From CAZGTQ01 sp964528575 (GTDB lineage Bacteria > Planctomycetota > UBA1135 > GCA-002686595), in assembly GCA_964528575.1 (NCBI GenBank), contig CAZGTQ010000296.1, forward strand, positions 1 to 6,649: 6,649 nucleotides of DNA. Reading direction: 5' to 3'. Within the stretch, counting starts at the first letter, position 1. Each line of letters opens with the position of its first letter. The translations under genes and the position numbers were made by a program. Below the pieces are notes generated by a model that saw only the letters and a program-made list of their open reading frames with translations, searched no databases and was not told the origin of the DNA. This document shows positions 1 through 6,649 of this stretch, piece by piece.

Positions 1-1270
<1,270 letters not shown>

Positions 1271-1525
1271 GGTGGTCTGCGCGCGGCGGGTGGGGAGGAC
1301 GGACGGTCTGTTTCAGCGTTGATCGGCGTTCGAGCGGGGTTTCGTTAGCCGACCGGAGAGGGTGGCGGCACCGGAGCTTCGCTGCCAGCGCTGCCGGCCT
1401 TCCGCAGGCGCGGCGTCCGGATTATGGGATCCAGAGCCGGGGGATACAGGGGTTTGGAACCACCCTGCCATTTCTTCCGGCTCGACCCCGCGCCGAATCG
1501 CGCGAGCGCGCGCTCCGGCCCGCTC
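1271..1525. other. mcsA–clpC intergenic gap
   Basis: This 255-bp gap separates the mcsA stop from the clpC start. I see no gene in it. In particular there is no McsB arginine kinase, which would need about 1 kb. It is the most AT-containing non-coding stretch between the two genes and holds a possible -10 box (1421-1426). A perfect 12-bp palindrome (1504-1515) lies just downstream of mcsA but has no T-run, so I do not call a terminator. I found no CIRCE element (TTAGCACTC-N9-GAGTGCTAA) and no CtsR heptad repeat by eye. Confidence 0.6.
1421..1426 (-). promoter_or_regulatory. Possible -10 box upstream of clpC
   Basis: CATAAT on the minus strand matches TATAAT at 5 of 6 positions and stands out in this GC-rich background. 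It lies about 150 bp upstream of the clpC ATG. No good -35 hexamer is present at 16-18 bp, so the assignment is weak. The preceding bases give CCCATAAT, which partly resembles a heat-shock sigma-32 -10 (CCCATnT), but there is no matching CTTGAA box at the right distance. If it is real, clpC has its own promoter separate from mcsA. Confidence 0.25.
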
Positions 1526-2050
1526 CTACGCCCCCTCCGTGCGCTCGAGCTGCTGGAGCTCGTCGCGCAGGCGCGCCGCGTCCTCGTACTCCTCGTCGCG
1601 GATCGCGGTCTCGAGCCGCTCGCGCAGGTCGTGGATCTGCTGCATGCGCTCGATCTGGCTCGCGTCGAGGCCCGGCAGTCGGCCGACGTGGCGCTCGGCG
1701 TTGTGGATGCGCTGGAGGAGCGGGTCGAGGTGCGCGTGGAACACCTCGTAGTCGCGCGGGCAGCCGAGGCGGCCGCGGCTGCGGAACTCGCGCAGCGTCA
1801 TCCCGCAGTCCGGGCACGCGACGTCGCTCTGCTGGCGGCGGCTCTTCGCCGACTGCTCGAGCAGCTTCCAGATCTCGATCACGCTCTTGGTGACCGGCGG
1901 CGAGTGCGCCAGGTTCAGGCTCGCGGCGCAGGACTCGCAGATGTCCTTGTGCTCGATCTTGTACGCCTCGTCCGGTGCCGCCGGGTGCTCGACGACCTCG
2001 GTGATGTGCACCGTGGCCGGCTTCTTCTTGCACGCTTCGCAGTGGATCAT
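1526..2050 (-). CDS. mcsA: McsA-like zinc-binding, UVR-domain protein
   Basis: Cytoplasmic partner of ClpC in the Clp proteolysis system. In Bacillus, McsA activates the arginine kinase McsB and the CtsR/ClpC pathway. The 174 residues start MIHCEACKKKPATVHITEVV, with the family's N-terminal CxxC pairs at C4/C7 and C38/C41. A second zinc site has C79/C82 (CPDCGMTLREF) and C97, but its fourth ligand position is D100 (GCPRDYEVF instead of GCxxCY). A C-terminal UVR motif spans about 135-170 and ends in EEYEDAARLRDELQQLE, as in UvrB/ClpC middle domains. The ATG at 2050 is chosen because homology begins exactly there; the frame stays open further upstream but that stretch is composition-driven. It lies 118 bp downstream of the Clp_N-only gene and 255 bp upstream of clpC. 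Family membership is clear. Its role without a neighbouring McsB is inference. Confidence 0.92.
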   Translation of the reverse strand: MIHCEACKKKPATVHITEVVEHPAAPDEAYKIEHKDICESCAASLNLAHSPPVTKSVIEIWKLLEQSAKSRRQQSDVACPDCGMTLREFRSRGRLGCPRDYEVFHAHLDPLLQRIHNAERHVGRLPGLDASQIERMQQIHDLRERLETAIRDEEYEDAARLRDELQQLERTEGA

Positions 2051-2068
2051 CGGAGCGCTCGTCGACTC

Positions 2069-2097
2069 CCTATAGTCCAGGCCGCCGCGCCCGTCGA
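2069..2097 (-). promoter_or_regulatory. Possible promoter just upstream of mcsA
   Basis: On the minus strand, TCGACG (2092-2097, 4 of 6 with TTGACA) and TATAGG (2069-2074, 4 of 6 with TATAAT) are separated by exactly 17 bp. Transcription would start around 2060, leaving a 5' leader of only about 10-15 bases before the mcsA ATG, in keeping with the lack of a ribosome binding site. A second AT-rich hexamer, TATCAT (2141-2146), lies upstream but has no -35 at usable spacing. The call rests only on weak hexamers; the 118-bp gap itself argues for some separate expression of mcsA. Confidence 0.3.
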
Positions 2098-2168
2098 GGC
2101 GTCCGTGGATGCGCCGGTGGGCGCGGGCGACCGTCGCGCATGATAGCGCGAACGGCCCCGCGGCGCGC

Positions 2169-3086
2169 TCACGCCCGCGCCGGCGGCTCCGGATCCCGGA
2201 ACGTGCCCCGCGCGCGCTTGACGACGTCGGGGCGGACCTGCTGTTGGTCGAGCAGGAGGCGCAGCTCGGGCGTGCCGCCCGTGACGAACGCCGCGAGCAG
2301 ATCGAGCGAATCCGCTCCCTGTGCGAGGCCGCCCAGCAACGCGAGGAGCTCGGCGTCCGCCGGCAGCGCGCCGAGCAGGGGCGCCGTCGGATCGTCGTCG
2401 CGCTCGCGCAGCGCGGCGCGTGCCCGCACGAGCGAGAGCCCGCTGCGCTCCTGCAGGCCGGGCTCCTGCTCGAGCAACGCGAACACGAGGTGCGCGGGGC
2501 TGATCGCCTCGCGCTGGAGCTGCACGGCGACGCGGCACGCGATCGCGCACGCCTGCTTCGCCCCCTGGTCGTACGACTCGAACAGCGGTCCCTCGCCTGC
2601 GACCGCCTTGGCGCCGTTGCCCTGCGTGCCTGGGGCCGCGTCGGCGCCGGCGAGCTCCGCCCGCAGCCCCGCTCCGCCGAGCGCCGCACGCTCGTCCGCT
2701 CCCAGCGCGTCCAGCGCGCCGCGCAACAGGTGCGCCGGCGTGACCGCCGTCGCCGCCGAGCGCGCCGCGAGCGCGCGCGCCTGCTCGAGCGCCTCGACGC
2801 CGCGGGTCGAGAACGGCATCGAGCGGCCCGAGCCGACGACGAGGATGCCGGGCGTCAGCGCGAGCACCTCGGCGGCGAGCGTCTCGGGGTCGACGAACGC
2901 GCGCACGAGCCCGCGGTACGCCGCCGACGCGTCGTCGGACAGGACCGTGCCGAGCAGGTGCTCGGGGCCGACCCAGCGCGCGTGCAGCCGCACGGCGTGG
3001 GCGGCGCTCGCGTGCACGAGGCCGCGCGCGTACGGCGCGAGCCGCTCGAGAGCGTGCTCGAGCACCGGATCGGGCGCGAATGTCAT
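2169..3086 (-). CDS. Stand-alone Clp N-terminal repeat protein (no AAA+ domain)
   Basis: A 305-residue, probably cytoplasmic protein built from Clp_N-type helical repeats with no ATPase: no Walker A or B motif occurs anywhere. Repeat 1 (about 8-65) carries WVGPEHLLGTVL, repeat 2 (about 91-145) VTPAHLLRGALD, repeat 3 (about 171-225) ISPAHLVFALLEQEPG, and a degenerate repeat 4 (about 238-290) SLDLLAAFV. So it resembles two N-domains fused. The Glu that binds phosphoarginine in ClpC is kept only in repeat 1 (E42); repeats 2 and 3 have Ala (A118, A198). A low-complexity linker rich in Ala and Gly (about 145-166) separates the two halves. Its ATG overlaps the murD stop (ATGA), with no Shine-Dalgarno, so it is probably translated by coupling. 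mcsA and clpC follow. Inference: an adaptor, decoy or regulator of ClpC, comparable in layout to mycobacterial ClpC2. The family call is good; the function is unproven. Confidence 0.82.
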   Translation of the reverse strand: MTFAPDPVLEHALERLAPYARGLVHASAAHAVRLHARWVGPEHLLGTVLSDDASAAYRGLVRAFVDPETLAAEVLALTPGILVVGSGRSMPFSTRGVEALEQARALAARSAATAVTPAHLLRGALDALGADERAALGGAGLRAELAGADAAPGTQGNGAKAVAGEGPLFESYDQGAKQACAIACRVAVQLQREAISPAHLVFALLEQEPGLQERSGLSLVRARAALRERDDDPTAPLLGALPADAELLALLGGLAQGADSLDLLAAFVTGGTPELRLLLDQQQVRPDVVKRARGTFRDPEPPARA

Positions 3087-4501
3087 CGGGAGGGCTCGGC
3101 GGCGGCGGCGTGCGCGCGGGCGTGGAGCGCGAGCGCGGCGCGGAACGCCTCGGCGCGCGCGCGGAAGTTCGCGAACGCGTCGAAGCTCGCGCACGCGGGC
3201 GAGAAGAGCAAGGTCCCGCCCGCGGGCGTGCGCTCGAGCGCGAGCGCGACCGCGTCCGCGAGCGCTCCGCCCGCGACGGCGCGCGCGCCCGCGGCCGCGA
3301 ACGCGCGCTCGAGCTCGCCCGCAGCCGCGCCGAACGTCACGACCGCGTCGCCGCGCCGCGCGAGCTCGGCCGCGAGCTCGTCGAGCGGGAGCCGCTTCGC
3401 CTGGCCGCCGCAGAGCAGGGTGCACGGCCCCGCGAGCGAGCGCAGCGCAGCGATCGTCGAGTCGGGCGTGGTCGAGACCGCGTTGTCGAGGACGCGGCGG
3501 CCCGCGTGCTCGCCGAGGTCCTCGAGCCGGTGGGGCAGGCCGCGGATCGCGCGCAGCGCCTCGGCGAGCCGCGCGGCCGGGGCGCCGAGCGCGTGCGCGA
3601 GCCCGAGCGCGACGAGGGCGGTGGGCTGCTGGAACGCGCCGGGGAGCGCGAGGTCGTCGACGCGCGCGAGCTCCTCGTCGCCGAGCCGGAACGCGCCGGC
3701 GGCGATCCGCAGCCGCGCTCGCTCGTCCGCGTCCGCGGGCGCGGCGAACCGCACGACGCGACCCGCCGCGGGTTGCCACGCGTCGAACGCGCGCTCGCTC
3801 GGCAGCAGCGCCACGCCGCCCGGCGCGCAGAGCTCGACGATGCGTCGCTTCGCCGCGGCGTACGCCTCGAGCGTCCCGTGGCGCTCGAGGTGGTCCGCGA
3901 GGACGTTCGTCACCGCGACGGCGGCCGCGCGCGCGAGCCCGGGCGCGAGCGGCGCGGGCGGCAGGTGCTCGAGCTGGTACGACGAGAGCTCGAGCACGAC
4001 GACGTCGCGCGGCTCGAGCGCTCCGTCGAGCTCGAGCGGCGAGCGGCCGACGTTGCCCGCGAGGCGCGCGGGGACGCCGGAGCGCGCGAGCAGCTCGGCC
4101 GTCAGATGGCACGTCGAGCTCTTGCCCTGCGTGCCGGTGATCGCGACCACGCGCGCGGGCGTGCGCTCGAGGAACAGCTCGACGTCGCTCGTGACGCGTG
4201 CGCCGGCCGCGCGCGCGAGCGCCAGGAAGCGGCTCGCGGGCGGCACGGCGGGGTTGGCGACGACGAGATCGGCGCGCGCGAAGTCCGCCTCGCGGTGCTC
4301 GCCGAGCACGAGCTCGACCGGGGCGCCCGCGAGCGCGTCGAGCGAGGCGGCGAGCGTGCGCGCGTCGCGCAGGTCGGTCACCGTCACGCGCGCGCCGCGG
4401 GCGACGAGCCAGCGCGCCGCGCCGAGGCCGCCGCCGAACAGGCCCAGGCCCATCACGACCGCGCGCCGCCCGGCGAGGTCGCGCTCCCCGGTCGCGCTCA
4501 A
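3083..4501 (-). CDS. murD: UDP-N-acetylmuramoylalanine–D-glutamate ligase MurD
   Basis: Cytoplasmic Mur ligase that adds D-glutamate to UDP-MurNAc-L-Ala using ATP in peptidoglycan synthesis. 472 residues, slightly longer than the usual ~440-450. Order: Rossmann-like UDP-binding domain (AVVMGLGLFGGGLGAARWL, 14-32), ATP P-loop TGTQGKSST (122-130), MurD signature ELSSYQLE (171-178), NVLADHLERHG with H204, the probable carbamylated lysine K218 (AYAAAKRRI), GLPHRLE (321-327), GGQAK (365-369) and SPACASFDAFANF (434-446). The only usable start is TTG at 4501. It overlaps the upstream lipoprotein stop (TTGA) and has GGAG five bases ahead; the next ATG would cut the nucleotide-binding strand. Odd point: the usual NDSKATN loop reads DNAVSTTP (339-346), so the lysine has become V342 while the Thr (T344) is kept. 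It stands apart from any murF/mraY/murG/ftsW cluster inside this window. MurC/MurE are less likely given ELSSYQLE. Confidence 0.96.
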   Translation of the reverse strand: MSATGERDLAGRRAVVMGLGLFGGGLGAARWLVARGARVTVTDLRDARTLAASLDALAGAPVELVLGEHREADFARADLVVANPAVPPASRFLALARAAGARVTSDVELFLERTPARVVAITGTQGKSSTCHLTAELLARSGVPARLAGNVGRSPLELDGALEPRDVVVLELSSYQLEHLPPAPLAPGLARAAAVAVTNVLADHLERHGTLEAYAAAKRRIVELCAPGGVALLPSERAFDAWQPAAGRVVRFAAPADADERARLRIAAGAFRLGDEELARVDDLALPGAFQQPTALVALGLAHALGAPAARLAEALRAIRGLPHRLEDLGEHAGRRVLDNAVSTTPDSTIAALRSLAGPCTLLCGGQAKRLPLDELAAELARRGDAVVTFGAAAGELERAFAAAGARAVAGGALADAVALALERTPAGGTLLFSPACASFDAFANFRARAEAFRAALALHARAHAAAAEPSR

Positions 4502-5199
4502 CGCCGCTCCGGCGGATCGTCGCCCTGTGCGTCGAGCGCGGAATCGGTCCCGAGGTCGACCTCCGCGTCCGTCTCGCCCGCGTCGTCGACGGGCACGGGC
4601 TCGAGCTCGCTCTCGTCCTGCGGGCGCGGCTCGAGCTCGATCGGCGGCGGCACGGAAACGGACGGCAGCGACGAGGTCGGCGAGAGGCGCACCGGCGGCA
4701 GCTCGCGCGGCCCCTCGGGACCCGAGCGGCGCAGCGCGTTCGCGCGCGCGAGCACTGAGCGCAGCTCCGGCAGCGGCACCGCCTCGACGCCGGGCTCGAG
4801 CTTCCAGTGGACGAAGTGGTCGTCGTCCCAGCCGACGGGGAACACGATCTCGCTCAAGAGGTCGTACGGGAAGTGGCCGTACCACGGCCCGTCGATCTCG
4901 ATGCGCTCCGAGCGCGTCAGGTAGCCCGCCTTCGCCAGCGTCAGCCGGCGGACGCCGTAGTAGAGGAAGGGGACCGTGACGGGCGTGACGCCGACGAGCT
5001 CCCGGTCGAGCCGTACCTCGGCCCCCGGCGGATCGGACGTGACGGTCAGCGTCTTCTGCGCGCGGCACGCGGTCGCGCCGAGCGCGAGCAGCGTCGCGAA
5101 CGCTGCGACGGGCAGCTTGGCGGCCGCTGCGGCGAGCAGCTTGGTGGCCGCTGCGGCGAGCAGCTCGATGAGGAGCGCGGCGGGGGTCCGGCGGGGCAT
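4498..5199 (-). CDS. PEGA-domain lipoprotein
   Basis: A 233-residue exported protein. The N-terminus (1-45) is a long, Ala/Leu-rich signal with lysines at 20 and 28, ending LLALGATAC. C45 fits a lipobox (ATAC, slightly off the usual L-x-x-C), so a lipid-anchored envelope protein is likely. A PEGA domain covers about 50-102 (SDPPGAEVRLDRELVGVTPV, then FLYYGVRRLTLAKAGY). It is followed by a conserved-looking block with PWY (105-107), P111, D113, E117, P121, DDDHF (125-129) and LEP (134-136), which I recall as typical of planctomycete PEGA lipoproteins. The tail (about 165-233) is Pro-rich then Asp/Glu-rich and probably disordered. ATG 5199 is the only start between the tRNA and the signal; no Shine-Dalgarno is visible. 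It begins 10 bp after the tRNA-Ser gene and its stop overlaps the murD start. PEGA domains are surface-associated and poorly characterised; a role at the cell envelope or in wall synthesis is inference. Confidence 0.85.
   Translation of the reverse strand: MPRRTPAALLIELLAAAATKLLAAAAAKLPVAAFATLLALGATACRAQKTLTVTSDPPGAEVRLDRELVGVTPVTVPFLYYGVRRLTLAKAGYLTRSERIEIDGPWYGHFPYDLLSEIVFPVGWDDDHFVHWKLEPGVEAVPLPELRSVLARANALRRSGPEGPRELPPVRLSPTSSLPSVSVPPPIELEPRPQDESELEPVPVDDAGETDAEVDLGTDSALDAQGDDPPERR
4507..4510 (-). promoter_or_regulatory. Ribosome binding site for murD TTG start
   Basis: GGAG on the minus strand lies 5 bases ahead of the murD TTG, inside the last codons of the lipoprotein gene. Most other starts in this window show no such motif, so it helps decide this non-ATG start and supports re-initiation after the lipoprotein stop. 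Confidence 0.6.
5113..5160 (-). repeat. 24-bp tandem direct repeat (2 copies) in lipoprotein signal region
   Basis: Two adjacent 24-bp units (5113-5136 and 5137-5160) differ at a single base (5121 versus 5145), and the start of a third unit (CAGCT) follows at 5161. The unit length is a multiple of three and encodes the eight-residue repeats LLAAAATK and LLAAAAAK in the signal region of the PEGA lipoprotein. It looks like a recent in-frame slippage duplication. Confidence 0.9.
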
Positions 5200-5209
5200 C
5201 GCGAGGGAC

Positions 5210-5300
5210 TGGCGGAGAGGGCGGGATTCGAACCCGCGGACCCCAAAAAGGAGTCACCAGATTAGCAATCTAGCGCATTCGGCCGCTCTGCCACCTCTCC
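5210..5300 (-). tRNA. tRNA-Ser (anticodon GCU), CCA encoded
   Basis: The minus strand folds as a class II tRNA. The acceptor GGAGAGG (5294-5300) pairs perfectly with CCTCTCC (5214-5220). The discriminator is G at 5213, followed by an encoded CCA (5210-5212). The anticodon stem CTAGA/TCTGG (one G·T) closes loop TTGCTAA with anticodon GCT at 5264-5266, which reads AGC/AGU serine codons. The long variable arm (GACTCC-TTTTT-GGGGTC) is the mark of tRNA-Ser, and the T-arm is GCGGG-TTCGAAT-CCCGC. The 3' end lies 10 bp from the ATG of the lipoprotein gene, so both may share a transcript that is cut at the tRNA. Confidence 0.98.
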
Positions 5301-5315
5301 GCGCCGATCGCCGGG

Positions 5316-5344
5316 ATTCTACGACACGAGCGCCGTGGCGCCAG
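5316..5344 (-). promoter_or_regulatory. Probable promoter of tRNA-Ser
   Basis: TAGAAT (5316-5321, 5 of 6 with TATAAT) lies 15 bp upstream of the mature tRNA 5' end. CTGGCG (5339-5344, 3 of 6 with TTGACA) is exactly 17 bp further upstream. The spacing gives a start point about 7-8 bases before the tRNA. The -10 is convincing in this GC-rich context; the -35 is weak. It may also drive the lipoprotein–murD–Clp_N unit, since no other promoter is visible in the 10 bp after the tRNA. Confidence 0.55.
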
Positions 5345-5353
5345 GGTCGGCGG

Positions 5354-6259
5354 TCAGGGATTGACGAAGACCTCGAGCCGGTTCGTGAACGACCCGTACG
5401 GCTGCGCGAAGAAGCTGACGATCGCGATCGACTGCACCTCGAGCGTCACGCCCGGCAAGTTCGGGTTCACGAGCGGGAACGTGCGGCGATCCTCGCCCGC
5501 CGGCGCGAACCCGTCGGTGACGAGGAACATGATCGACGTGAGCAGCTCCGCGGAGCCCGCGAAGTGCTGGATCGGCACGCTCGCGCCGGGGCTGCCGAAG
5601 CCGATCGCCAGCACCCACACCGTCGGCGCTGGACCGTAGTAGCGCAGTGTCACGTTGCTGCCGAGCCCCGGCTCGGCCGTCGTCGAGACGAGCGCCGGGG
5701 TGTACACGAACCGCGCGGGCTCGCCGTGCGACCCGGCGGCGTTCGTGATCGCGAGCTGCGACGCGCCCAGCGGGTTCCCGTGCTCGTTGACGCCCATCGG
5801 GCTCGTCGTCGTCGCGATGAGGTTCGACACGACTTGCGTGTTCGCGCCGGCGACGCCGCCGAACAGCACGTCGGTCGTCCCCGCGCCGGGCGCCGCGAGG
5901 TTGAAGCCGAACACCGTCTGGAGCTCGCTGCCCAGGCGGTCGCCGCGGCCGCTGCTCGTGCCGAACACGAGCGGCGCGTCGAAGGCCTGGCCCGGGACGC
6001 TCCACGCGACGCCGGGCGCGAGCGCGAAGCCGGGGGACGTCGCGAGCGCGCCGGCCGCGGCCTGCCCGAGCCCGAACTCGATCACGACGGTCTCGGACGC
6101 CGAGGTCCCGCCGCCGCCGACGAGCGCCTGGGGCAGGAGCACGCGCGTCTCGCTGCCCGCGAGCGACTGCGCCGGCGCCGCCGCCGCGCACAGCGCGAGC
6201 GCGAGCGGCACCAGCGCTCGGGCCGCGCGCGTTCCTGCGATGCGTCCGCCGAGGGCCAT
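5354..6259 (-). CDS. Secreted protein with IPT/TIG-like domain and planctomycete-type C-terminal module
   Basis: A 301-residue exported protein of unknown function. A signal peptide (about 1-30) has an RR-containing n-region, a VPLALALCAAAA core and cleavage likely after APA (28-30). Residues about 46-86 (GGGGTSAS...GQAAAGALATSPGFALAPGVAW) resemble a short Gly/Ser module common in surface proteins. Residues about 115-190 fit an IPT/TIG Ig-like fold: DVLFGGVAG (130-138), TQVVSNLIATTT (141-152), SQLAITNAAGS (167-177), ARFVYTP (182-188). The C-terminal part (about 200-300) contains LRYYGPAP, WVLAIGFGSPGASVPI, then PNLPGVTLEVQSIAI and TNRLEVFV, a pattern shared with the adjacent upstream gene. 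No lipobox, transmembrane helix or catalytic motif is visible. It starts 11 bp after the stop of that gene, so the two are probably co-transcribed. The start is the ATG directly before the basic n-region; no Shine-Dalgarno is seen. Confidence 0.85.
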   Translation of the reverse strand: MALGGRIAGTRAARALVPLALALCAAAAPAQSLAGSETRVLLPQALVGGGGTSASETVVIEFGLGQAAAGALATSPGFALAPGVAWSVPGQAFDAPLVFGTSSGRGDRLGSELQTVFGFNLAAPGAGTTDVLFGGVAGANTQVVSNLIATTTSPMGVNEHGNPLGASQLAITNAAGSHGEPARFVYTPALVSTTAEPGLGSNVTLRYYGPAPTVWVLAIGFGSPGASVPIQHFAGSAELLTSIMFLVTDGFAPAGEDRRTFPLVNPNLPGVTLEVQSIAIVSFFAQPYGSFTNRLEVFVNP

Positions 6260-6270
6260 GCGTGCGCCGC

Positions 6271-6649
6271 TCAGGGCACGTCCACGCGCAGGCCGCGCGA
6301 GGAGGCGAAGTCGTTGCCGGACGTGCCGTTGAGACCGATCGCCTGGAAGTAGAGCGAGAGCCCCGCGGTGCCGGGCGGCAGGTCGAGGCGCCAGACGGCG
6401 TTGCCGCTCGAGTCGGTCGCCATCACGTTCAAGAGCAGGATCGGCAGCGCGATGTTGAGCCGCAGGCCGTTCGACAGATCGAGGCCGCCGCTCTGCGCCG
6501 TCGCGAGGCCGAAGAAGACCGGCGTGGTCGCGGGGAGGCTCGACGCGCGCAGGAAGAGCGGCGAGCCCGGCAGCGCGAGGCTCAGCGTGCTGATCGCCGG
6601 CGTGCCGAGCGTGCCGTTCGTGCCCGTGCCGTAGAGCGAGCCCGGCGCG
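6271..6649 (-). CDS. Secreted protein, C-terminal 125 residues (N-terminus beyond window)
   Basis: This open frame enters from the right edge and ends at the TGA at 6271. The 125 visible residues form a planctomycete-type secreted C-terminal module: YGTGTNGTLGTPAIS (6-20), LALPGSPLFLRASSL (24-38), PVFFGLATAQSGG (43-55), LNIALPILLLNVMATDSSGN (64-83), then WRLDLPPGTAGLSLYFQAIG (86-105) and SSRGLRVDVP at the end. Many such proteins carry YGTGC near the module start; here the Cys position is Thr. The protein is presumably exported, but its signal and any N-terminal domains lie outside. It has no catalytic motifs. The same final pattern (P..L-x-G-x-x-L-x-x-Q, then a residue triplet before LxV-x-V) recurs in the next gene, 11 bp downstream. 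Function is not recognised. Confidence 0.8.
   Translation of the reverse strand, partial: APGSLYGTGTNGTLGTPAISTLSLALPGSPLFLRASSLPATTPVFFGLATAQSGGLDLSNGLRLNIALPILLLNVMATDSSGNAVWRLDLPPGTAGLSLYFQAIGLNGTSGNDFASSRGLRVDVP

Noticed and set aside
1504..1515. 12-bp perfect palindrome GAGCGCGCGCTC after mcsA as terminator or operator
   Set aside because: There is no loop and no T-run, and GC-alternating palindromes arise often by chance in such composition.
1271..1525. Heat-shock operators (CIRCE, CtsR box) in front of clpC
   Set aside because: Neither consensus can be found on either strand by eye.
2051..2689. N-terminal extension of the McsA frame by over 200 codons
   Set aside because: The extension overlaps the Clp_N gene in another frame and is Arg/Ser-rich; recognisable McsA sequence begins exactly at the ATG at 2050.
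2109..4979. Very long plus-strand reading frames (up to about 950 codons) opposite murD and the Clp_N gene
   Set aside because: Their products are Arg/Ala/Ser-rich low-complexity strings with no recognisable domain. They are the expected open antisense frames of GC-rich genes, whereas the minus-strand products have clear family motifs.
5330..5343. GCGCC/GGCGC inverted repeat between the secreted-protein gene and the tRNA as terminator
   Set aside because: The loop would be only two bases, no T-run follows, and it overlaps the probable tRNA promoter.

Overview
The window reads as one piece of a GC-rich bacterial chromosome, most likely from a planctomycete (Planctomycetota). Three things point there: a secreted-protein C-terminal module ending in patterns such as SNGLRVxV/TNRLxVxV, a PEGA lipoprotein with a PWY…P…D motif block after the PEGA domain, and a McsA-type protein next to clpC in a high-GC genome that mostly lacks Shine-Dalgarno sequences. 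The phylum is an inference from motif memory, not from a database search. Every gene I can support is on the minus strand, so the window is transcribed right to left. The long plus-strand reading frames are GC-rich shadows.

Right part (6649 to 5354): the C-terminal end of an exported protein that begins outside the window, followed 11 bp later by a complete exported protein with a signal peptide, an IPT/TIG-like domain and a C-terminal module resembling its neighbour's. Both look like surface or secreted proteins of unknown function.

Middle (5344 to 2169): a promoter and a tRNA-Ser(GCU) gene with an encoded CCA end. Ten bases further on, a tightly packed three-gene unit begins: a PEGA-domain lipoprotein, MurD (UDP-MurNAc-L-Ala:D-Glu ligase, cytoplasmic peptidoglycan synthesis) starting at a TTG that overlaps the lipoprotein stop, and a 305-residue protein made only of Clp N-terminal-type repeats, whose ATG overlaps the murD stop. 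The overlaps suggest translational coupling.

Left part (2050 to 1): a McsA-like zinc/UVR protein and, after a 255-bp gap, ClpC, which runs off the left edge within its first AAA+ module. McsA and ClpC are partners in Firmicutes protein quality control, but the arginine kinase McsB, usually between them there, is absent here. ClpC nevertheless keeps both glutamates that bind phosphoarginine in Bacillus. The most interesting part is therefore clpN-only – mcsA – clpC: a possible ClpC adaptor or substrate-decoy set, fed by an envelope-synthesis operon.
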